A stretch of DNA of 5,234 nucleotides. It comes from Gammaproteobacteria bacterium. Its GTDB lineage: Bacteria > Pseudomonadota > Gammaproteobacteria > SZUA-140. A program made the position numbers and the translations under genes. The notes under the pieces were generated by a model that ran no database searches, was not told where the DNA came from, and was given only the letters and a program-made list of their open reading frames with translations. Shown here one piece after another: positions 1 to 5,234 of the stretch (its first letter is position 1; each line of letters begins with the position of its first letter). The DNA is taken from positions 1-5,234 of the forward strand of contig JALSHQ010000076.1 in NCBI GenBank assembly GCA_026982145.1. The letters run 5' to 3'.

Positions 1-101
1 ATGCTCGTGTCTAGGCCGTCAGGTGAACTGCCGCCACCGCCACATGCCACTAAAAGCAATGCTATGGCGGGATAAACAACAGACAATTTTCGGCACTTCA
101 T
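1..101 (-). CDS. Putative outer-membrane lipoprotein, N-terminal 33 codons only (gene runs off the left edge)
   Basis: Reading leftward from the ATG at 101 gives a clear type II signal peptide: a basic start (MKCRK), a hydrophobic stretch (residues 8-19, ending ALLLVA) and a lipobox LVAC with the lipidated cysteine at residue 20. GGGGSS follows, a flexible linker typical of proteobacterial lipoproteins. Glycine rather than aspartate at +2 predicts Lol-dependent transfer to the outer membrane. The frame is open to the window edge; the mature domain is outside, so no function can be given. An in-frame ATG at 110 would add three residues (MDI). I prefer 101 because a weak GGA (106-108) lies 4 bases upstream of it and the basic n-region begins there. 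The gene lies 151 bases downstream of the symporter on the same strand, probably with its own promoter. Confidence is high that this is a lipoprotein start and low for anything more. Confidence 0.78.
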   Translation of the reverse strand, partial: MKCRKLSVVYPAIALLLVACGGGGSSPDGLDTS

Positions 102-186
102 AATATCCATATTACGATATATAACGTTGTTTTAAATTGAATTGCTTAGGTGACTAAAATCTATCGCGACAGAAGGTACCATATTC

Positions 187-215
187 ATTAGCTATATTCA
201 CGGCTTAAAGTTCAA
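187..215 (-). promoter_or_regulatory. Possible sigma70-type promoter for the lipoprotein gene
   Basis: On the minus strand TTGAAC (210-215) and GCTAAT (187-192) are separated by exactly 17 bases. Each hexamer matches its consensus at four of six positions. Transcription would start near 180, giving a leader of about 70-80 bases before the lipoprotein start. A small inverted repeat (AGTGA, 8 bases, TCACT; 216-233) abuts the -35 box on its upstream side and could be a regulator site. In an AT-rich gap such matches occur by chance, so this is only a candidate. Confidence 0.28.
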
Positions 216-261
216 AGTGAGATGTGTATCACTGTATTACCGATATAACAATGTAGAAATA

Positions 262-1563
262 CTACTTTTTAGAGTGAGGCAGGTGTATCTCTTCAACCTG
301 TCCCGCATCTGGGTCGTTGAAAGTATCAATTGAGATGCTCTTTTCTGATTTAGCCACGATGGTGGTGATAGCCGCATCACCCGTAACGTTAACCGCGGTG
401 CGCATCATGTCGAGCAGTCGGTCAACCCCCATGATCAAGGCGATGCCTTCAACTGGCAAGCCCACCTGATTAAGCACCATCGCCAACATAATCAGCCCAA
501 CGCCTGGCACACCGGCAGTGCCGATAGAAGCAAGTACTGCCATGCCAATCACAGTGAGATAACCCATGAGCCCTAAGTCAATGCCGTAAACATTGGCGAT
601 AAAGACCGTTGCAACCCCCTGCATGATGGCGGTGCCATCCATGTTGATGGTGGCGCCAAACGGCACCACGAAAGAGGCGGTAGAGTTATCAACCCCAAGC
701 CGTTTTTCAACACTGCGCAGCGTTACTGGAATGGTGGCATTAGAGCTCGAGGTGCTGAAGGCGAAAATTTGTGCGGTGCGCATTTTGCGCAGAAAGATGA
801 GCGGGTCCAGCTTTGAAAATAGTTTGAAGATCACCATCAAGGTGCCTGCAGCGTGAAGCAGCAGGACAACAGCGACCACGGCGAAGTAGCTGATCATCGG
901 TAAAATCAGTCCGAGCCCCTGTAACGAAAATGTTTTTGCCATTAAGGCAAATACACCGTAAGGCGCAATATGCATGACGACGGTAACGACTTGCATCATC
1001 ACCTCATTAAGGCGTTCTGCTGCCTCTGCAATGGGGCGTGCCTTTTCACCGACCATTAAAATACAAACGGCAAACAGAATGGTAAAGAAGATGATTTGCA
1101 GCATGTTACCGCTGGCGTATGCGGCAATAGGGTTGCTTGGCACAAGATCAATGATCACTTGGGTGATCGGGGGTGAGGCGGGCGCGGTAAAGTTACTGGT
1201 AGTGACATCGCTGAGTTCAAACCCTTGCCCCGGCCCGACGATAGAGGCGACGGTGATGGCGAGTGAAATTGCAAGCGCGGTGGTGAGCAGAAAGAGTAAA
1301 AAAGCTTTAAGGCCGACTCGGCCGAGCTTGTTGATATCCCCCAGTCCACAGACACCGCAAATGAGTGAGAAGGTGACAAGGGGCACCACCAGCATTTTTA
1401 GCAAGTTGATAAAGAGCGCGCCCATGACATGAAACAAGCCATTGACGAGGTAGTCCTGAACAAAAGCAACCTCACTGGCAACGGCATTGATGAGGCTGCC
1501 GAGGATTAATCCAGCACACATCCAGATCAGTATCTTTGTTGTCATGGTCTGCTTGGCTTGCAT
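262..1563 (-). CDS. Sodium:acidic amino acid/dicarboxylate symporter, DAACS family (GltP/GltPh-like)
   Basis: This 433-residue inner-membrane protein belongs to the DAACS (SLC1-like) elevator transporters, which import glutamate, aspartate or C4-dicarboxylates with Na+ or H+. The family hallmarks appear in order: six hydrophobic helices to about residue 250; hairpin HP1 with the serine-rich STSSSNATIPVT (270-281); TM7 with NMDGT (307-311); HP2 with GTAGVPG (348-354); and TM8 with D381, D385, R388, T389, N392 and D396. Aligned from memory to archaeal GltPh, these TM8 residues correspond to Asp390, Asp394, Arg397, Thr398, Asn401 and Asp405. Arg397 holds the substrate side-chain carboxylate and Asp394 the amino group. 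Keeping the Asp394 equivalent favours an acidic amino acid over a plain dicarboxylate: DctA, as I recall, has serine there. Length is normal and the gene looks intact. The ATG at 1563 is chosen because GGAG (1569-1572) lies 5 bases upstream; the ATG at 1545 has no such site. No convincing terminator follows the TAG stop. Confidence 0.93.
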   Translation of the reverse strand: MQAKQTMTTKILIWMCAGLILGSLINAVASEVAFVQDYLVNGLFHVMGALFINLLKMLVVPLVTFSLICGVCGLGDINKLGRVGLKAFLLFLLTTALAISLAITVASIVGPGQGFELSDVTTSNFTAPASPPITQVIIDLVPSNPIAAYASGNMLQIIFFTILFAVCILMVGEKARPIAEAAERLNEVMMQVVTVVMHIAPYGVFALMAKTFSLQGLGLILPMISYFAVVAVVLLLHAAGTLMVIFKLFSKLDPLIFLRKMRTAQIFAFSTSSSNATIPVTLRSVEKRLGVDNSTASFVVPFGATINMDGTAIMQGVATVFIANVYGIDLGLMGYLTVIGMAVLASIGTAGVPGVGLIMLAMVLNQVGLPVEGIALIMGVDRLLDMMRTAVNVTGDAAITTIVAKSEKSISIDTFNDPDAGQVEEIHLPHSKK

Positions 1564-1568
1564 ATTCG

Positions 1569-1572
1569 CTCC
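1569..1572 (-). promoter_or_regulatory. Ribosome binding site of the symporter gene
   Basis: GGAG on the minus strand lies 5 bases before the ATG at 1563. It decides the start in favour of MQAKQTM over the internal methionine at residue 7. It sits only 4 bases downstream of the stem-loop at 1577-1604, so folding of the leader could affect ribosome access. Confidence 0.7.
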
Positions 1573-1576
1573 ATTG

Positions 1577-1604
1577 TCGCTGAGTTGTGGTTAAACTCAG
1601 CCGA
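1577..1604 (-). promoter_or_regulatory. Stem-loop/palindrome between propeller and symporter genes
   Basis: CTGAGTT (1580-1586) and AACTCAG (1594-1600) are perfect inverted repeats around a 7-base centre. In the minus-strand transcript the stem extends by three further pairs (TCG with CGA) if one G bulges, giving about ten pairs. No U-run follows on the minus strand (CAATGGAGCG comes next), so it is not a normal intrinsic terminator. It fills most of the 52-base gap and ends just before the symporter's GGAG. It may be a regulator's operator, an RNA element tuning symporter translation, or an mRNA end-stabilising hairpin. The structure is seen; the role is inference. Confidence 0.5.
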
Positions 1605-1615
1605 TAAATAAAAAA

Positions 1616-4600
1616 CTACTTTTTAGTCCGCGCTTTCTGTTTCATCGCTTCTTGTAGGTTTTGCAACATCTGCCCTGGCTTTCCAAAGGGCTTCATTTCA
1701 AGCTTAATGGCGTTGTATAGGATCGCATTGCCTTTTTCATGATTCACAATGACCAGATGGTAGCCACCCAGCGGCATCGCTTTGGGCAATGTTACAGAGA
1801 GTTGCTTGTTTTGTTGGTCAACGGCCAGTAACGGATTTGGCAAGGGTTGTAATGCAATAATATTGTTGCTGCCAGAAAAGTAGAGCGTGCCATCGTGGAT
1901 ATCGAAACGATTAATCATACCATTGGTGTGGTAACGCGTCAGCAGCCGCCACTGCTGGGGGTTATGAATGTCATATTTAAAAATAGAGCGATGGTTTGCA
2001 GCGACATAGAGTGTAGCGCCATCAATCTGAAGGTCACTCACCGGCATGCTAAATGGGATGCGTGCAATGAGGCGTGGGTTGGATGGCACCGCCACATCAA
2101 CCATTAAAATACTATCACCAGGGAGATGAATAAAGAGCGTTGACCCTTGGCTGCGTAGCCATTGGCCATTAGCGGCAAGCTTGAATGAATGCAGTCGTTC
2201 TAATTTTTCAGGGTTGCGGCTGTCGATAATTTCAAGGCGCTGGTCATTGCGGGTGAGATAGAGTGTATGGCCATCGTTCCAGAAGTCGATGAGGGGTAAT
2301 TGATAAGTAGTACGTATCAACGGTGTCAGTGGCTTAGTGATATCAATGACAGAGATTGCATGACCACGCTCCGCAACAAACAGTTGGCCGTGGGCAGTAC
2401 GGATAATATCGGCACGGTGGTCGAGCTTGACCTGTTTGAGGAGTTCGGCCTGAAATGGGTTCGAAATGTCGATGATAGAGATGTAGCGGTTTTCTTGCGC
2501 AACATAAGCGTATTGACCATTTAGGGTCACGCGGAGTGCGGGGCTATCAAGGTCGACCCCCGTAAACCAAGTGGGGTTAAGCGGGTTATTGATATCGAAA
2601 ATCTGCAACCCGTCAATGCCGCTGGCAGCAAAGAGGAACTTGCCCCGCGAAACGGTTTGCTGAATATTGTCATTGCCCAGATAACGGCCGAGCAGAGAGG
2701 GCTGTGCAGGTTGAGCGATGTCGATGACAGCAAGCCCCCCCCACCAGTCAAAAATATAAGCATGATCATCTTTAATGCGCAGTCCCCACGCAGCCCCCTC
2801 GGTGTCGTAACTGCCGACGATGCGAGGCTGCGCAGGTTCACTGATGTCGATTACCTGCATGCCGGCGAGCCAGTCTGCAATATAAAGGTGGTCACCCTTG
2901 CGCTCAATGCCGCGCGCATTTCCGGGGGTCGTAATATGGCTGATGGCAGTGGGGTGAGCGGGGTCGCTGATGTCGATGATGTAAACGCCATGATCAAAGA
3001 AGGTGACATAAGCGAAGTCACCATCGATCAGCACATCTTCAGCCGCACCACCGGGGGTGAACTGGCCAATCTGTTTGGGTGCTGTTGGCTCGCGGGTGTC
3101 AAAAATCAGCAGGCCTGACTCGTCATCAGCAATAAAGGTGAGGCCGCCGCGTACCCGAATGCCCCATGATTTCCCCGCGGTGTTAACGCTACTGAGCAGG
3201 CGGGGTTGGGTGACATCACTAATGTCGATGATCTGAAAGCCACCCCGATGGCTCGCAAGGTAGAGTAGGTCGTCCTGCAGTTGTGGAATATAGGCGAGCC
3301 CCGGTGTTTGCAATGTCGAGACAGGTTGGGGTTGGTTGGGATCACTGATATCGACAATCAATAGCCCGTAGTCATCATCAGCAACATAAGCGTAGTCATC
3401 GCGCACCACGATCCCTTTTGGTGAACCTGCTGTTTTGAGGCTTGATAGCAGCCGTGGTTGATGTGGCTCAGTGATGTCATAAAGGTGAATGCCGGAGAAC
3501 CAATCCGCAACATAGAGCGTATTGCCCAAGATAAAACCGCGTCGCTGCCCACCAAAGTTAACCCCTTGTCCAAAATCTAACCCTTCATTGCTGACTTGAG
3601 GTGGCGGAGTGGAAAAATCATATTCGAGAAACGCATGGGGTGAGATGGCAAACAGGCGATGCTGCTGTTGTGTAAAGGTGTTTAATATCAGCTTTGTTTG
3701 ATGTGGGTGACTATACGTTGCGACAATCGATGGCATGGTGGGCGTACCAACATCGAGCAGAGCGAGGTGGTTGTCACGGTTCAGTACCATGACCCGCTCA
3801 CCATTTACATCGACCTGCAGGGCATGCCCCACTTTTTGGTGGCTGCCCAGCCAGTTAAACTGATCAGGTGTTTTTATATCAAACAGAGTGACCCCCGCCG
3901 TGGTGGTGGCCACATAAAGCGTGCCGTTGTGCTGTTTGAGGTCGACGGCCGCCCCCGTGGTGCGGTAGTGGTAAAGGGGGGTGATATTTAAAGGGTCTTG
4001 GCTGTTGAGCACAGAGACCCCTTGCGTTCCCGTCGCAAGGTAGATGCGCGAATCACTCACGCTGAGCGCATCGGCGGGGTGGTCAAGCAGGGTCGTCGAT
4101 AGCCGCTGTGGCCGATTGGGGCTGCTGGCATCAAGCGCGACTAATGTCTGGTTGGATAATAGAAGCGCGATAAAGCCGCTGGACAGGGCGTCGAGCGCGG
4201 TGATCGCTGCACTGGTTTTATATTTACCGATGATTTTTGGTGTCGCGGGTTGTGTAATATCAACCATCGAGAGGTGCTGTTCACCTGCAATGTAAAGACG
4301 GTCACGGATGATGCTCAGCTGTTTTGCCGCATGGGGAATTTGCATGCGTGCAACGACAGTGGGCGCACGCGTGGCTGACAGATCAATCACTAGCACCGCG
4401 TGATGAGTGGCAATAAAGGCGTGACCGTTAGCCACCACAAGATCGGAAGCCTCCTCATTTTGCAGTGGCAGTTGATGTTTTAAATAAGGGCCGCCCGGGG
4501 TTAGCATGATGGTGGAGCCATCAATGAGGCTGTTATCGATCGCGCTCAGGTCGATTTTGATCTCGCTCTGCTTGCCGGCATAGCGCGTCACATTTTCAAT

Positions 4601-4702
4601 GGGCGCACTGCCCGCTTGCGCAGTGGCCACGAGCAGTAGCGTGATGCAGCAGGCGTGAAAGAGGTGATGCTTTATCGTACGTATTGAGGTTAGTGGGGTC
4701 AT
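1616..4702 (-). CDS. Exported LVIVD-repeat multi-beta-propeller protein (about 21 blades)
   Basis: This 1028-residue protein has a Sec signal peptide (1-30), a short segment ending in LTPGGP (67-72), about 21 LVIVD-type repeats (about 73-955), a beta-rich segment (about 960-1002) and a Lys/Gln-rich basic tail (1003-1028). Each repeat has the pattern YAYVAD-x4-GL-x-IIDIS-x-P-x2-P. The aspartate of that core falls at 107, 148, 191, 233 (Asn), 275, 317, 362, 409, 451, 493, 535, 577, 619, 661, 703, 745, 787, 827, 869 and 911, with a degenerate copy near 951. LVIVD repeats (a Pfam family of bacterial and archaeal surface proteins) are predicted four-stranded propeller blades. No catalytic motif is visible; a binding or scaffold role outside the cytoplasm is inferred. 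The ATG at 4702 is the only one giving the signal peptide: an in-frame TAG lies about 50 bases upstream with no ATG between. It has no good Shine-Dalgarno (only AAAG about 9 bases upstream), so translation may be modest. The symporter starts 52 bases after its stop. An eight-G tract lies at residues 654-656. The family call is firm; the function is unknown. Confidence 0.9.
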   Translation of the reverse strand: MTPLTSIRTIKHHLFHACCITLLLVATAQAGSAPIENVTRYAGKQSEIKIDLSAIDNSLIDGSTIMLTPGGPYLKHQLPLQNEEASDLVVANGHAFIATHHAVLVIDLSATRAPTVVARMQIPHAAKQLSIIRDRLYIAGEQHLSMVDITQPATPKIIGKYKTSAAITALDALSSGFIALLLSNQTLVALDASSPNRPQRLSTTLLDHPADALSVSDSRIYLATGTQGVSVLNSQDPLNITPLYHYRTTGAAVDLKQHNGTLYVATTTAGVTLFDIKTPDQFNWLGSHQKVGHALQVDVNGERVMVLNRDNHLALLDVGTPTMPSIVATYSHPHQTKLILNTFTQQQHRLFAISPHAFLEYDFSTPPPQVSNEGLDFGQGVNFGGQRRGFILGNTLYVADWFSGIHLYDITEPHQPRLLSSLKTAGSPKGIVVRDDYAYVADDDYGLLIVDISDPNQPQPVSTLQTPGLAYIPQLQDDLLYLASHRGGFQIIDISDVTQPRLLSSVNTAGKSWGIRVRGGLTFIADDESGLLIFDTREPTAPKQIGQFTPGGAAEDVLIDGDFAYVTFFDHGVYIIDISDPAHPTAISHITTPGNARGIERKGDHLYIADWLAGMQVIDISEPAQPRIVGSYDTEGAAWGLRIKDDHAYIFDWWGGLAVIDIAQPAQPSLLGRYLGNDNIQQTVSRGKFLFAASGIDGLQIFDINNPLNPTWFTGVDLDSPALRVTLNGQYAYVAQENRYISIIDISNPFQAELLKQVKLDHRADIIRTAHGQLFVAERGHAISVIDITKPLTPLIRTTYQLPLIDFWNDGHTLYLTRNDQRLEIIDSRNPEKLERLHSFKLAANGQWLRSQGSTLFIHLPGDSILMVDVAVPSNPRLIARIPFSMPVSDLQIDGATLYVAANHRSIFKYDIHNPQQWRLLTRYHTNGMINRFDIHDGTLYFSGSNNIIALQPLPNPLLAVDQQNKQLSVTLPKAMPLGGYHLVIVNHEKGNAILYNAIKLEMKPFGKPGQMLQNLQEAMKQKARTKK
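2342..3478 (-). repeat. Array of exactly 126-bp (42-residue) LVIVD coding repeats
   Basis: From D409 to D787 ten successive copies of the DIS-P core are spaced exactly 42 residues apart with no insertion or deletion, so the DNA has a strict 126-bp period over about 1.1 kb. On the plus strand this shows as recurring variants of TCACTGATGTCGAT (for example near 2840, 2970, 3215 and 3345). The copies have diverged, since the loop residues differ. The expansion is therefore old, or kept in register by the fold. The surrounding repeats (73-365 and 820-955) belong to the same family but are less regular, with 40-47 residue spacing. Confidence 0.85.
2735..2742 (-). repeat. Eight-G homopolymer tract inside the propeller gene
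   Basis: The coding strand reads TGGTGG followed by two GGG codons and CTT, giving eight consecutive Gs that encode the end of Trp654 plus Gly655 and Gly656. Here the frame is intact. Gain or loss of one G would shift the frame at about 64% of the protein and remove the third propeller. Poly-G tracts of this length in surface-protein genes are known sites of slipped-strand phase variation in some bacteria, and also of sequencing error. Confidence 0.85.
4613..4702 (-). other. Sec signal peptide of the LVIVD-repeat protein
   Basis: Residues 1-30 have an n-region with Arg8 and Lys11, a hydrophobic core (about 14-27, containing CITLLLVAT) and an AQA motif at 28-30 with predicted cleavage before Gly31-Ser32. 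The cysteines at 18-19 lie inside the hydrophobic core and are not in a lipobox, so signal peptidase I processing is expected, giving a soluble periplasmic or secreted protein. Confidence 0.82.
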
Positions 4703-4772
4703 TGAAATGGCTTTAATATCAGGTACCAGTGAGTAGGTAAGTGAAGTTTTTTGCTATGCCACCTTTCAGGGT

Positions 4773-4809
4773 GTGGTGCCGAGAGAGAAGCCTACCGTCT
4801 CGGCACCAC
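4773..4809 (-). terminator. Perfect 12-bp stem-loop after hemL, probable 3' end of its transcript
   Basis: GTGGTGCCGAGA (4773-4784) and TCTCGGCACCAC (4798-4809) pair perfectly around a 13-base loop. In the hemL transcript the stem begins about 21 bases after the stop codon, the usual position for a terminator. No U-run follows on the minus strand (ACACCCTGAAAGG). The T-rich flank lies on the other side (TTTGTAGTTTGTATT on the plus strand). It may therefore be a weak or Rho-assisted terminator, an RNA-protecting 3' hairpin, or an attenuator before the propeller gene. Confidence 0.5.
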
Positions 4810-4830
4810 TTTGTAGTTTGTATTGAAGCG

Positions 4831-5234
4831 TTAGAGCTTTGAGAACACATTTTCAGCAGAGATCAGTGTGCTCTTAATCTCACGGTGGCCATGTGCTGCC
4901 GAGACAAACCCTGCTTCATATGCTGATGGCGCAAGGTAGATGCCATCTTCCAGCATGGCGTGAAAGAACTTTTTGAAGCGCTCAATATCGCATTCAGTCA
5001 CCTGCTTGAAGGAGGTTACCTTTTCCTCGTTGGTGAAAAAGAGACCAAACATGCCGCCGACAGTGTTCGCTGTCATCGGGATGTTAAAGGCCTTGGCACG
5101 TGCCAGCATCCCTTCAACCAGATGTTCGGTGTTTGAGACTATCCCCTCAAACACGCCTGGTTTCTCAAGTTCGGTCAGTGTTGCTAGGCCTGCCGCCATC
5201 GCAATTGGATTGCCCGAGAGGGTACCTGCCTGAT
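4831..5234 (-). CDS. hemL: Glutamate-1-semialdehyde 2,1-aminomutase, C-terminal part (gene continues past the right edge)
   Basis: HemL is a cytoplasmic PLP enzyme that converts glutamate-1-semialdehyde to 5-aminolevulinate, the last step of the C5 route feeding haem and other tetrapyrroles. The frame enters from the right edge; the first complete codon (Gln) is at 5230-5232, leaving 133 residues before the TAA at 4831. It opens with QAGTLSGNPIAMAAG, a family signature, and includes GGMFGLFF, CDIERFKKFFHAMLEDGIYLAPSAYEAGF and an ending (ENVFSKL) much like E. coli HemL as I recall it. The full protein is usually about 425-430 residues, so roughly the last third is here; the catalytic lysine is outside. 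The methionine at 5199 is internal, not a start. It is on the same strand as the propeller gene, 128 bases away with a strong hairpin between them, so probably a separate unit. Confidence 0.95.
   Translation of the reverse strand, partial: QAGTLSGNPIAMAAGLATLTELEKPGVFEGIVSNTEHLVEGMLARAKAFNIPMTANTVGGMFGLFFTNEEKVTSFKQVTECDIERFKKFFHAMLEDGIYLAPSAYEAGFVSAAHGHREIKSTLISAENVFSKL

Noticed and set aside
216..233. Inverted repeat AGTGA-N8-TCACT as a CRP site
   Set aside because: CRP half-sites are spaced by six bases and begin TGTGA; the spacing and outer bases do not fit, so it was kept only as a note beside the candidate promoter.
254..271. Short GTAG/CTAC hairpin followed by five Ts at the symporter stop
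   Set aside because: Only four pairs, and the T-run is on the plus strand, the wrong direction for the symporter transcript.
974..1432. Plus-strand open frame of 152 codons opposite the symporter
   Set aside because: Antisense to conserved transmembrane helices, with low-complexity Ser/Thr/Ala/Ile translation and no ribosome binding site of note; a shadow of the symporter.
1615..1626. Identical 12-mer ACTACTTTTTAG at the ends of both the symporter (261-272) and propeller genes
   Set aside because: Both proteins happen to end in Lys-Lys-stop with similar codons; the flanks do not match, so this is not a duplication or att site.
1606..1627. Possible terminator at the propeller stop (ACTA/TAGT stem then six Ts on the minus strand)
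   Set aside because: A four-pair AT-rich stem that overlaps the end of the coding region is too weak to call.
2657..3118. Plus-strand open frame of 153 codons inside the propeller gene
   Set aside because: It lies wholly antisense to well-conserved LVIVD repeats. It is open because the 126-bp repeats share codon patterns, and its translation shows no domain.
4712..4745. Promoter-like TTCACT ... GATATT upstream of the propeller gene
   Set aside because: Weak hexamers with a 19-base spacer and a start point almost on the ATG; not convincing.
4973..5233. Plus-strand open frame opposite hemL
   Set aside because: Fully antisense to the conserved HemL C-terminus, with no recognisable protein features.

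Overview
The window shows four genes, all on the minus strand. Read in the direction of transcription (right to left) they are: the 3' part of hemL (glutamate-1-semialdehyde 2,1-aminomutase, entering from the right edge); a 1028-residue exported LVIVD-repeat beta-propeller protein; a DAACS-family sodium:acidic amino acid/dicarboxylate symporter; and the first 33 codons of a lipoprotein gene that leaves at the left edge. The organism is most likely a gammaproteobacterium. HemL (C5 route to 5-aminolevulinate) closely resembles the enterobacterial type as I remember it, the lipoprotein start (LVAC followed by a run of glycines) is common in marine Gammaproteobacteria, and the base composition looks balanced. 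The genus cannot be told from the sequence.

Right part (4703-5234): 133 codons of the hemL C-terminus, then a 128-base gap with a perfect 12-bp inverted repeat just after the hemL stop. Centre (1616-4702): the large propeller gene, with a signal peptide, about 21 repeats of about 42 residues, a small beta-rich segment and a basic tail. The spacing suggests three consecutive seven-bladed propellers, with exact 42-residue periodicity through the middle one and into the third. Left-centre (262-1563): the symporter, 52 bases downstream of the propeller gene, with a strong ribosome binding site preceded by a long stem-loop. Left (1-261): a 151-base gap with weak promoter-like elements, then the lipoprotein start.

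The genes do not form an obvious pathway. HemL is a housekeeping enzyme. The propeller protein is exported and probably acts by binding something in the periplasm or at the surface. The symporter brings acidic amino acids across the inner membrane. The short gap between propeller and symporter allows co-transcription, but the sequence does not prove it. I see no RNA genes, CRISPR arrays, insertion sequences or attachment sites. The most distinctive object is the 21-blade propeller gene, including an eight-G tract inside its coding sequence.
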